From positions 18,093,075-18,153,074 of the forward strand of contig NC_064038.1 in NCBI RefSeq assembly GCF_932526225.1: a stretch of 60,000 bases of DNA. Reading direction: 5' to 3'. The translations under genes and the position numbers were made by a program. Below the pieces are notes generated by a model. The model did no database searches. It was not told the origin of the DNA and saw only the letters and a program-made list of their open reading frames with translations. This document shows positions 13,101 to 20,344 of the stretch, piece after piece (within the stretch, counting starts at the first letter, position 1; the number at the start of each line of letters is the position of its first letter). The DNA is from Nematostella vectensis. Taxonomy: Eukaryota; Cnidaria; Anthozoa; Actiniaria; Edwardsiidae.

Positions 13101-13587
13101 TTATTGTACTTAACTTTATAGTGTTAAAGGATTTGAGAATAGTAACCAGTTTCCAATATTATTTGAAGTTATTTTATGACAACTTATTTTAAGTTGTGAA
13201 AATATATTGTTGTGATGATTATAACCACCTTCCAAACTTACCCCTCCAAAGGAACGCGATAATAAATTTTACCTTTACATTATGAATACTAAATTGCCTC
13301 GGATCTGCTTTAGAAACATTGTAGATTGCGCTGATCTCCGGGTCTTTGTGCCACAAGGGAATATCATAGACGAACGAATCGCCGATTGCTTTTAACGATA
13401 GCCTGTCTGGATCTGTTCCGTAAGCCACCATTGTCCCAAGACCTTCGTCTGTGGATTGTGTCACATAGTTGACGATTCTCTCGCTTGAGGTTCCAGTGTA
13501 GGCCAGATGTATTTGTTCAGGTCTTGTATCATCTGCTTGACAAGCCTCAACGAGGATTAAAAGTAGGCAAAGGGAAAGAGTCGCCAT
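1105..13587 (-). CDS. ACP7: Acid phosphatase type 7 (purple acid phosphatase), 5' part, nine exons
   Basis: Secreted or lysosomal-type metallophosphatase using a binuclear Fe/Zn- or Fe/Mn-type centre to hydrolyse phosphomonoesters. Exons at 13587-13273, 13074-12964, 9715-9619, 9507-9462, 9294-9228, 7085-6997, 6931-6859, 4311-4264 and 1155-1105 all have AG/GT borders and matching phases, giving 897 nt (residues 1-299). Residues 1-18 are a signal peptide (MATLSLCLLLILVEACQA). About 22-137 form the fibronectin-like N-domain. The metallophosphatase domain shows GDMG at 145-148, GDLAY at 174-178, GNHE at 209-212 and the RPWIVSLAH block with H298. The final GHxH block and about 140 C-terminal residues must lie left of the window; family length is about 440. 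Almost every intron carries tandem repeats. The gene is divergent from NDUFA13. Confidence 0.93.
1343..1556. repeat. Foldback (inverted-repeat) element in ACP7 intron 8
   Basis: Arms of about 42 bp at 1400-1441 (ACAGAAGTCGAAAGATTCCA start) and 1475-1516 are reverse complements with few mismatches. They flank a loop of about 33 bp. Outer stretches (GTATAGGGAAAGCAGAC / GTCTGCTTACCCTATAC) extend the palindrome. Typical of a small foldback MITE. No coding capacity. Confidence 0.75.
1557..1817. other. Non-repetitive part of ACP7 intron 8
   Basis: About 260 bp of AT-rich intron sequence. I see no exon, RNA gene or transposon end in it. Confidence 0.6.
1818..4130. repeat. 29-bp minisatellite in ACP7 intron 8, about 80 units
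   Basis: Tandem units of 29 bp containing ATGATCTTAGACTGAGTG and TTAGCTACTAT. Variant units (GACTAGGTGCTGGCC and the following GTGAGCGTTGG) recur at about 2309, 3121 and 3872, so larger blocks of about 750-812 bp have been duplicated inside the array. Confidence 0.97.
4264..4311 (-). CDS. ACP7: ACP7 exon 8
   Basis: 48-bp microexon, acceptor TTGAAAG, donor GTGACA. Encodes GQIQRQLNWLEADLAK, the GxQxxWLxxDL helix of the family (residues 267-282). Phase 0 at both ends. Confidence 0.9.
4467..5175 (+). mobile_element. Degenerate copy of the 1-kb TTAA-type DNA element
   Basis: Starts ATTGACACCTCAACCGGCC and follows, with many changes, the same order of blocks as the intact copies at 22773 and 39937. 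These include CATAAATGGTCTTGAAGAT, CCACACAAGGGAAAGAAATC and the small open frame at 5018-5200. The right end is eroded. Lies in ACP7 intron 7. Confidence 0.7.
5216..6812. repeat. 25-bp minisatellite in ACP7 intron 7, about 64 units
   Basis: Units of 25 bp, GTGTACATGTCTGTACCCAC plus CCCTA. Variants are mostly single C/T or A/G changes (ACATG/ACACG/GCATG), and runs of the same variant sit next to each other. It ends 46 bp from the ACP7 exon 7 donor. Confidence 0.97.
6859..6931 (-). CDS. ACP7: ACP7 exon 7
   Basis: Acceptor TTTTTCAG, donor GTAAGT. Completes W242 and encodes YSFNVGLIHFVAFDTEVF, the conserved strand in which other family members read GPxHxxxxSTE. Ends phase 0 after residue 266. 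Confidence 0.91.
6997..7085 (-). CDS. ACP7: ACP7 exon 6
   Basis: Acceptor TTTTTCAG, donor GTACTT. Encodes HRFNFSHYKNRFSNM, the usual FNFSxYxNRF stretch after GNHE, then a Gly/Ser-rich loop and SLW. 29 codons plus two bases of W242. Confidence 0.92.
7386..8108 (-). repeat. 46-49 bp minisatellite related to the ACP7 exon 5 donor, 15-16 units
   Basis: On the minus strand each unit reads TCCTTGGGGGGG, ACCATGAG, GTACAATACACAG, AAGACCCATCTCC. The true junction at 9228 reads CACGAG, GTAAACTG, AAGACCCATCTCTTCCTTGG, so the unit contains a diverged copy of the exon end plus donor. Length variation comes from C/G runs of 6-10. Units with TCTTCTG are clustered apart from those with TCTTTTG. Confidence 0.95.
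8147..9205 (-). repeat. C-rich (G-rich on the transcript strand) 17-18 bp array in ACP7 intron 5
   Basis: About 1.06 kb of CACGCCCACTCTCCCCC-like units with C runs of 5-10. Blocks of about 250 bp (CCCCATTGCCC plus neighbours) are repeated within it. The ACP7 RNA carries the G-rich strand. It sits between the exon 5 donor and the related 46-49 bp array. Long open frames across it are by-products of the repeat. Confidence 0.97.
9228..9294 (-). CDS. ACP7: ACP7 exon 5 (GNHE block)
   Basis: Acceptor ATATAG, donor GAG then GTAAAC. Encodes FMNAIQPVATLVPYMALPGN followed by HE, giving the GNHE block (residues 209-212). The donor side, GAG/GTA plus GAAGACCCATCTCTTCC, is the sequence multiplied in the 7386-8108 array. 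Confidence 0.92.
9462..9507 (-). CDS. ACP7: ACP7 exon 4 (GDxxY block)
   Basis: 46-bp microexon, acceptor TTCTCCAG, donor GTAAGT. Completes GD and encodes LAYDFYQKDADTGD. D175 and Y178 match the GDxxY metal-binding block. Too short for simple ORF calling, but the phases match both neighbours. Confidence 0.9.
9619..9715 (-). CDS. ACP7: ACP7 exon 3 (first metal-binding block)
   Basis: Acceptor TTTCCCAG, donor GTAATG. Encodes VYGDMGYSNAVSLPQL and the strand ending AVIHVG (residues 143-174). D146 of GDMG is the first metal ligand of the family. Ends one base into the codon for D175. Confidence 0.92.
10235..10485. mobile_element. 251-bp foldback MITE with TAAAA target duplication
   Basis: Almost the whole element is two inverted arms: GAGGTGGCTTTTCCTAAGGC at the left and its complement ending GCCACCTC at the right. 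The inner arms read GGGGAATTTAGTGATTAAAT. Both sides are flanked by TAAAA (10230-10234 and 10486-10490), which fits a 5-bp target-site duplication. The inner part recurs at 28096-28218. Confidence 0.85.
11635..11811. mobile_element. 177-bp MITE with long terminal inverted repeats
   Basis: Left arm ATAGGCCATTCCAGCTAT plus GGAAACCTACCTCAACTACC. The right arm is the complement ending GGAATAGCCTAT. GC content and CpG are higher than in the surrounding intron. Confidence 0.75.
12964..13074 (-). CDS. ACP7: ACP7 exon 2
   Basis: Acceptor CTTGCAG, donor GTAAGT, 37 codons, phase 0 at both ends. Encodes LTGLQPNTKYYYKVGD and FSFSTKE, the second half of the fibronectin-like N-domain (residues 106-142). 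Confidence 0.9.
13273..13587 (-). CDS. ACP7: ACP7 exon 1
   Basis: Begins with ATG at 13587 followed by a hydrophobic signal peptide. The mature part starts near DDTRPEQIHLAYTG, the usual start of the purple acid phosphatase N-domain. It ends AATGTAAAG before GTAAAA, phase 0. 105 codons. Confidence 0.92.
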
Positions 13588-14075
13588 GCTGAATCCAAAA
13601 TCACCAGGAGTTTTGGTTGAGGTGTGACGATCACATGTTTAGTTGTCTATGCACGGAGAAACACAGGCAACCCAATGCTATCAAAATATAATTATATGGA
13701 GTTGAAACTTATCAAATAATTACCTATAGCTGTTTCTCTCAATCAATTCCTATGATAATTCATTAAATATTTTTCTCTTTTTTCTTTTCGCTTACTGAGC
13801 ACAGTGAATAGTTAAGGTTGGTTCTCACTAGGATGCAAGCGTAAGCGCAACACAAGTGAGAATCAGTCGAAGACAGGGGTAAGAAAATCAAGCAGTTGTC
13901 TTGCGCTTGCGCTTGCGCTTATGTTCTAGAGAGAATCGGAAAACTACGTGCGTTCCGCTTGCGCTTACGTCCAAGTGAGAACCAACCTTTACATTTTTGT
14001 AAGCGGGCTTGCTGTGGATCTCCTCATGCCCCATGATGCCCCATGAAGCCCCGCGAACGTCGCGCTTCCTTCAAG
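13588..14075. promoter_or_regulatory. Divergent promoter region between ACP7 and NDUFA13
   Basis: The two start codons lie 488 bp apart and face away from each other, so the interval must hold both promoters and 5' UTRs. No clear TATA box is seen at either end. The region includes the MITE at 13816-13988, about 90 bp from the NDUFA13 start codon. Confidence 0.6.
13816..13988. mobile_element. 173-bp PIF/Harbinger-like MITE with TTA target duplication
   Basis: Terminal inverted repeats AGGTTGGTTCTCACTAGGAT / ATCC-type complement ending GTGAGAACCAACCT, with inner AAGCGCAA runs. Flanked by TTA at 13813-13815 and 13989-13991. A 3-bp TTA/TAA duplication is typical of the PIF/Harbinger superfamily. 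No coding capacity. Confidence 0.85.
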
Positions 14076-14242
14076 ATGGCGACCATTAAACAAGAGTTGC
14101 CCCCGAAAGGCGGGTATGCTCCCCTTGGTTTCACGAAGAACCTTCCCAAAAGAGGAGTATCTGGGTGGCTAACTATTCTTGGAGGTGCTGCTGTAATGAC
14201 TGGAGGTTTTGCCATGGTAATCCGCGGCAATAGACAAAGATG
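14076..14242 (+). CDS. NDUFA13: NDUFA13 exon 1
   Basis: 55 codons plus two bases, ending AGATG before GTGAGC. Holds the N-terminal matrix segment and the transmembrane helix. Confidence 0.94.
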
Positions 14243-17200
14243 GTGAGCACGAAATTCAGATGTTGGCTCATTGAGCTGGTTGTGAACCTTGTTAAGGTAC
14301 TCGTGCCTATTATCGGCCACTTTAGGTTCACGCTAAGATATCTCGCGAACAAAACAAATTCGTTCCCGATAATTTGCAACGAAGATTCTTTGACTATTCG
14401 ACATAAGTATTCTAGAAAAAACATTTTCAATTAAACGGTTTGTTTAGAGAGGAAACAATAACATACCTGTCAACCCACAATTTTTTTAAGATTCCTCCGG
14501 GGAGGTTCGCGTATGTGGGGGGTGGGGAGAGGGGGAGGGTAGGCCTGAGTGATAATTGAATTTGAATTTGACATACGGGATAATGCACTGTTTTATTAGG
14601 TTTAGCTAGTCTATTTTGCTACAACTTTAATAACAATGCAAACAGTTTTACTTATCATAATACACATTTTCATAAATGCCCCATTTTCCACCACCACAAT
14701 TCCATAACAACGATAAAAAAAACGGTGTTTTTGCTTTCAACTTTATAAAAAGGGTGCTTTTTTACGTTTTATTAATAAATGAGGCACCATTTTCAATTCA
14801 CTATATAGGTCCAAAGTCTGGGCGGAGCATCCCTGTATACAGATCTTCGAAGAATAACTCTCCATGGACCCGACCGGTCAATGAAATTTTCTTCTCTCTT
14901 TCATTTAATTACTTCCTTTTGTGGATCTGCCAGCCCAGCGAACTAAAGAAAAAGGACTGGTGTCTATATAGCAGGGGATCTGTGCGGAAAAAAGTGACAA
15001 CTCCAGCCCCTCCCCCAGGAGTCGAAATTGCCTGATCGGCCATGAATGAATTGTCCTAGACCTAATTAAATTCCTACTTTAAAAATTAATATATTTTGGC
15101 CGGTTGTTTCCAGCAACTTTTTTTAATCCACTTCATTACAGTGGAATCATTTATTTATGCTCCAGCTAATGCAAAAGACAAAATTATTTTTCTAAAAGTG
15201 TAGGAAAGGTTCAATGCTAGTGGAAAACGTGGGGAATTTTAAGATTTGCTGTTTGTTGGCAACGCAAAATAGTCGATTTTACTCACCTGGCGAATTAAAT
15301 GCTTGCGTCTGAACGTCAAGTGGAGCTATATCTTTCAGCTTTTTCTCCACTAGGTTTGTTAACCCTATGAATCCCGAAGGAAGTGCCCCTAAAAACTCTC
15401 AACAATTCGCCAAAAATAACTCACACGTTGTGTTTTTCAAAACATTTTATTCATCATCACGACGTCTTCGGGCAGTTACAACTTAAAGTCTCCGAGAATA
15501 CGACTTAACCTGGAGATTTAGCGTTAAACCTGGAGACCTGGAGATTTGCTGCAAAACCTGGATGCTCCCGGTTTATCCGGGAGAGTTGACAGATCTGCAA
15601 TAACTAGTACAGAGTGTTTGACTTTCCTATTATCGGCCACCTTTACCTATTATCGGCCAGGCATGTTCTATTTTAGGCCACTCGCCAATTTCAGGAAAAT
15701 AGCACAGAAAACTTGGTTCATTTTAGCCAAAATACCACAGACAATAATTCCTGACAAATGTAGTTTGCAAAAGTGCTTTTCAATTCTAATTTAAGCTTCA
15801 TTTGGCTCCGTACTAAGTGATTGAAAACTGACATTACACGCGCGTGTCACACTGCACGGCGAAACTCGCAATCGCTCAAATCGCCCAAATTTGTCTTGAA
15901 TCGTTTGAGTGGCCGATATTAGGACATGTGACCGAGGGCCACAACAAAGAAAAAAAGACCAGAAAGCACCCTGGGAGATCAACAACAGAATAGCCGATTT
16001 CCCGATCAATTTTCATTGCGATCGGTAAATGTTGGAGAATTTTACAGCTTCTTTTTGTCCTTGCGTTTTCATCTATAAGACAATTTTTTGTACGCTATTT
16101 TACGGTGCGTATGAATAAATTGTCGTAGCTAAGGAAATAATAAACAATAGTAAAAGGCTTTCGAAAACATGTTTCACGGGTGTGTTTCTTCGTATTGATT
16201 GGTCATTTTCGGCTTGTTCTTCATAGTTTAAGAAATATTTGACATTATTTTCAGGTGGCCGATAATAGGAAGTGGCTGATAATCGGCACAAGTACCTTAC
16301 TTATTTACTCTCACTTACTATAGTATCATACCTGCCAACTCTCCCGGTTTTTTTTATCAAATCTCCCTGTTTTACCTTAAACCTCCCAATTCCCAGTCAA
16401 GTTGTTTTTGAAGTAGATGTTGGATTTTAGCCACAAAGTTCTGCTATTATGACGTTTTTAGTTTTTTCGATCGTTTCTTGTAGACCACAGGACTCCACAA
16501 TACCTAAATGTTTGCAGATATCGACCATATAAGTTTGACCAATTTCGTGCGAATTGTTGAGAAATTGGCGCATACTTTGGAGCCGTTTTCGCGCTTCTTT
16601 GTAAGGCGGCATTGTAGATAATGCCAGCCACAAACTTCAAGGATCTTCAAAGAGAACTTTTAGGCGCTCTGTGATCAGGATACAATGGAATTAAAACGCT
16701 GGCCTCAAGTTGGCCTCAAGTTGGCCTCAAGTAGTTGAAATTGATGTTTAGTCCAGTCAATTTAGTGTTTTACCAAAAACTTATTGCTACACAATTAATT
16801 TCACTCTTAAATGACAGAGTAGTACTTATGTCTTTAACTTCCCAAAAGTTGTCCAAAGTTCTCGTGGAGGAACATCTCGAAAATTTTGATCAAAGATTTT
16901 GCCATTTTACCACAGGGTACCCATTTATCATATTTTATCAAATATATAATAACCCATTGACTCCTGGCTATTTTTGAGCTGAATTCACAAAACAGACTGA
17001 AAACGAATACCTCCCCCCCTATTCTGAGTTTTATACAGCCTGTCAAAGTCAAACACAGCTGCACCTAGTCAGCGGTATCCAAGCTTTCCAACAGTGCTTT
17101 GCGGTCCCCACTTTTAATCCCTCGTCGTTGTGCTGAAGCCAGCACAAGTTGATAGTTGCTTGTATTTTTCATCAAAAATACAGCTATGAGCATATTAGGA

Positions 17201-19138
17201 GAGTGTCTCAGGACATCATGAAGTCTTTTGGGGCATAATTGAGTGCATTGCTTATGAATATTTTCAAGCAAAGGTGGATTAATGATGATTTTTTCTTGTT
17301 TGGCTTTGCCTGGATGAGAAAATAATTTTCTAATGGATCACCACAGCTCTCCTAAATGCTGTCTTTTCTGAAACCAAATTGATTCCAAAATTGTTTACAC
17401 TGCTATTCTGGGTCTGTATCATGTGCTGCGTGTGTTGCACTAAGAGAAGCTACTGGCAGACTATTGTACAAGTGAGAAGTGTATGTACTGTAGGTGCTAA
17501 TAGACAAGGTGTACACTTTGTAGCATTTAGCTTTGGGAAATATTGTATTCTAATAATTCTTTTTTCTATTCAAGTGAACTAAGGAAGGAGCAACTCCAAG
17601 CAAGAATTGCCCTCTTGCCCCTCTTACAAGCAGAAAGTGATAGAAGGTAGGTAAAACCATTTGATTACCCTCAATTATCAGTACAGTGTGTTGCCCCAAT
17701 TCTAGACGGTACCCAATTCCGGACAGTTTGCATCGAAAGCCTGTTTAAAATATACGGAAGCAAAAATCTTACGTGGCCTAATTATCAACAAATCTTCACA
17801 CTCACACGTTGTTGGCGTTATTACCAGCGGGAAAATTCAAGTTTGTTTGAAGGTGAGTCGAACGTTTGTTCTCGAACGGTGCAGTGAATTTAAAAACGCT
17901 TTACATAAACCAGTCCTTCTGGTAAATTAGGAAAAAATACCGACTTGTTTGGTGGGAATGAAGCATAGTAAAATACTTTTACAATAGAAGTTCTTTGATC
18001 TCGCTACTAATTTAAAAGAATGAAAGCGTTTTGAAAATGTTCACAAAGTGTGCTTAACCACGGACACAAATAGACTGCTTATTGGAAATATGTTTTAAAA
18101 AATAATTAGAATTAATTTTTGCATTTAAACTACATTTTGAACGTTGTGTCAATTTGTGCAATCATATGATAAAGACAATGCTCGCAAAAAATTGCAACAC
18201 TATTATCAGCTTGTAAAAAAGTTACAAATATTTAGTCTGATGGCTATTTAGACAGGTTACAGGTTAGGGCCAGGTGGCCGGGATTAGGGCAAATCAAGGA
18301 CACATACCGTACTTTTCAAGCATGGCACCCTAAACTTAAAAAAATATATTTATATATATTATAAGTATTTTATTAGGTTATGGTCTAATCTTGTTACTGG
18401 CAAAATATCAAAAGTGTTCTTTTTATTGCTAAAAACTTATGGAGCTAACTGCAAAAACTGTCTGTAATTGGGGCAACACACTGTACACACAGTCAACCTA
18501 GACCTACTGCAAACTACAGACATTCCATTGTACACCATTAGGAACTGAAGTGTAATGTTTGTCTTTAGGAACTGAGTTGTAATGTTTGTCTTTAGGAACT
18601 GAGGTGTAATTTTTGTCTTCAAGAACAAAGGTGTAATGTTTGTTTTAAGAACAAAGGTGTAATGTTTGTCTTTAAGAACAAAGGTGTAATGTTTGTCTTT
18701 AAGAACAAAGGTGTAATGTTTGTCTTTAGGGACAAAGGTGTAATGTTTGTCTTTAGGAACAAAGGTGTAATATTTGTCTTTAGGAACAAAGGTGTAATCT
18801 TTGTCTTTAGGAAAAAAGGTGTAATGTTTGTCTTTAGGAACAAAGGTGTAATGTGTGTCTTTAGGAACTACTGTAAGGTGTAATGTTTGTCTTTAGGAAT
18901 TACTGTAATGAGCTATGGTGTAACGTTTGTCATTAGGAACTAAGGTGTATTAATATTATCATTTGTTTTGCACTTGCACATAGTGAAAACATTTCTAAAT
19001 TGCAGGGTACTGAGAGGTCTGAAAGAAAATGAAGAATTAGAAGCTTTGATCATGAAAGATGTGAAAGGGTGGAATGTTGGAGAAAGTGTGTATCACACTA
19101 ATAAATGGGTTACACCAATGCCAGAGCAGGTCCTTTAA
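14076..19138 (+). CDS. NDUFA13: NADH dehydrogenase 1 alpha subcomplex subunit 13 (GRIM-19 homologue)
   Basis: Accessory subunit of mitochondrial complex I in the inner membrane. Exons 14076-14242, 17575-17646 and 19006-19138 (372 nt, 123 residues plus stop). The start ATG lies in AAGATGGCG; an upstream in-frame ATG at 14043 is less likely because the family starts at this position. Visible motifs are [22 protein letters not shown], a membrane segment at about residues 28-50, [16 protein letters not shown], then [16 protein letters not shown]. The human protein is 144 residues; this one stops early after [11 protein letters not shown], so about 20 C-terminal residues are absent or encoded by an unseen alternative exon. 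Exon 2 has two in-frame acceptors 9 nt apart (17575 or 17584); the first gives the family spacing. Confidence 0.95.
14294..16298. mobile_element. Composite DNA-transposon insertion in NDUFA13 intron 1
   Basis: Outer inverted ends are AAGGTACTCGTGCC at 14294 and the complement ending GGCACAAGTACCTT at 16298. Inside, a second pair CCTATTATCGGCCAC (15625) / GTGGCCGATAATAGG (to 16269) and a third element (14462-15592) are nested. Repeated TATTATCGGCCA motifs at 14308, 15625, 15645 and 16255 show a shared terminal sequence. No transposase seen. Confidence 0.65.
14462..15592. mobile_element. Element with CATACCTGTCAAC terminal repeats (copy 1)
   Basis: Starts CATACCTGTCAACCC and ends CCGGGAGAGTTGACAG, the same ends as the elements at 31469-31819 and 41913-42765. 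The interior has no coding similarity I recognise. Nested in the 14294-16298 insertion. Confidence 0.55.
16320..16952. other. NDUFA13 intron 1, repeat remnants
   Basis: Begins with another CATACCTGCCAACTCTCCCGG terminus at 16328, followed by unique-looking sequence with short unassigned open frames on the minus strand. The stretch 16765-16950 recurs, diverged, at 28905-29060 (TTACCACAGGGTACCC). Confidence 0.5.
16953..17420 (-). mobile_element. Truncated copy of the 1-kb TTAA-type element
   Basis: Minus-strand copy holding only the right half. It starts with the terminal CCCATTGACTCCTGGC, contains the conserved 68-72 residue frame, and breaks off after the block that complements CAGACCCAGAATAGCAGTG. 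Lies about 150 bp before NDUFA13 exon 2. Confidence 0.8.
17575..17646 (+). CDS. NDUFA13: NDUFA13 exon 2
   Basis: Encodes [18 protein letters not shown], then AESDR. Donor AGAAG before GTAGGT. The tandem acceptors CAAG and CTAAG could add or remove three residues. Confidence 0.9.
17647..18554. other. NDUFA13 intron 2, non-repetitive part
   Basis: AT-rich intron sequence of about 0.9 kb with no feature I can support. Confidence 0.6.
18555..18955 (+). repeat. 27-bp minisatellite with acceptor-like units in NDUFA13 intron 2
   Basis: About 14 units of GTGTAATGTTTGTCTTTAGG plus AACAAAG. On the gene's sense strand each unit has a pyrimidine run followed by TTTAG/G, close to a 3' splice-site consensus. 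The array ends about 50 bp before the true exon 3 acceptor. Open frames run through it on both strands because 27 is divisible by three. Confidence 0.92.
19006..19138 (+). CDS. NDUFA13: NDUFA13 exon 3 (terminal)
   Basis: Acceptor AAATTGCAG. Encodes [34 protein letters not shown] and VTPMPEQVL, then TAA. Matches the C-terminal half of the family but is cut short. Confidence 0.93.
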
Positions 19139-19656
19139 CCGTGAATATGTCAATCACAATGTCAGTTTGGTGTTTTGTATATTTTATTGTTAACAGTGTT
19201 ATAATGATTGTAATTATGAGATAAATTGATTTAACTCTGCCTATTCTATGGGTTATTTGTCCCAGCACACACAGCAATTGTGTTATTCCAGATTAAAACA
19301 AATTCATACTCTCCAAAGACATAATTATTATAAAAGAAGGTTGATTTAACCCCAAATAACAAGCATTGGAAAACCCCATCCCCCAATAGTTTCCATTTAC
19401 CACCATAAGGAAGAAATATTCTGGAGAAATTCACACATACAGTAATTATCTTACTACCCTGTTGCTTAGTGCGCAACATAAATAAAATGGATATTCAAAA
19501 AGTATATCCTACAAGGCATCAAATTGATGGGAGTACACGAAGATCCAAATGTCATTCTTCTCAATAAGAAAAGCCTCTAATAAATCTTTTTTTTTTGCTT
19601 CTAACACACAACAAGAATGCCAAACCTTGAGTTTCCTGAGTCTCATTTCTAAACAA
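19139..19656. other. Intergenic region between the NDUFA13 and P450 3' ends
   Basis: The two genes converge here. No clear poly(A) signal directly after the NDUFA13 stop; AATAAA-like strings occur near 19481 (plus strand). Nothing else recognised. Confidence 0.5.
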
Positions 19657-19936
19657 GCCATGACTTACTAAATCACTTTGTCATTTGTAATGCACGCTAC
19701 TCTTGTTTACATTCCTTGGCACAGCTTTAATCTTGTAAGGTGCTGGGTTCTGAGTGAACCCCTTCACGGCTTTGATAATGGGTGGAGCCTGACCAATAGC
19801 CATGACTTACTAAATCACTTTGTCATTTGTAATGCACGCTACTCTTGTTTACATTCCTTGGCACAGCTTTAATCTTGTAAGGTGCTGGGTTCTGAGTGAA
19901 CCCCTTCACGGCTTTGATAATGGGTGGAGTCTGACC
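19657..19936. repeat. 142-bp tandem duplication at the P450 3' end
   Basis: Two copies start GCCATGACTTACTAAATCAC at 19657 and 19799 and run to GGTGGAG(C/T)CTGACC at 19794 and 19936. I see one mismatch between them. The second copy (higher coordinates) is the working 3' end of the last P450 exon; the first lies just past the stop codon. Confidence 0.95.
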
Positions 19937-20344
19937 CTCCCCCTCCTCTGGGACAAAATGAAACTTTTGGAGCATCCAGGACAAGAACAAAAACAGCTCA
20001 GCCTTGGCCAGAGCCTCTCCTGAACACACTCTTCTGCCAGCCGAGAAAGGCAACCAGTTTCCTTGGGAAGTAACAAGCTCTCCATTGGCATCTAGGTGTC
20101 GGCGTGGCTCAAACAAGGTTGGGTTGTCCCAGCACACTGGGTGTCGGTGGAGAGCCTCCAGGTCCACATTGACTACAGTGTCCTTTGGGATGCGGTAGCC
20201 TGTTAGGGTGGTGTCGCAGAGGGTGTAGTGAGGGATCGACTGGTCTGCTACATTACCAAGGCGGAGAGTCTCCATGATGACAGCTTGTGTGTACGGCAGG
20301 TGTGGTCTGTCATTGATGGAAGGCATTCTATTTGGTCCAACAAC
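19823..20344 (-). CDS. P450 exon 4 (haem-binding, terminal)
   Basis: Acceptor CCCCTTCAG, phase 0. Encodes VVGPNRMPSINDRPHLPY, the K-helix ETLR, the meander region (PRRH in place of PERF) and FSAGRRVCSGEALAKAELFL. Stops after NKSSVHYK. Confidence 0.95.
   Translation of the reverse strand, partial: VVGPNRMPSINDRPHLPYTQAVIMETLRLGNVADQSIPHYTLCDTTLTGYRIPKDTVVNVDLEALHRHPVCWDNPTLFEPRRHLDANGELVTSQGNWLPFSAGRRVCSGEALAKAELFLFLSWMLQKFHFVPEEGEGQTPPIIKAVKGFTQNPAPYKIKAVPRNVNKSSVHYK

Noticed and set aside
12742-13113. Plus-strand frames over ACP7 exon 2
   Set aside because: Antisense shadows of the exon at 12964-13074.
16427-16640. 68-codon frame ending [16 protein letters not shown]
   Set aside because: Overlaps another frame, no splice context or recognised domain; probably transposon debris.
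18619-18883. Open frames on both strands over FKNKGVMFV-like units
   Set aside because: 27-bp repeat, stop-free by length; no protein family, lies within an intron.
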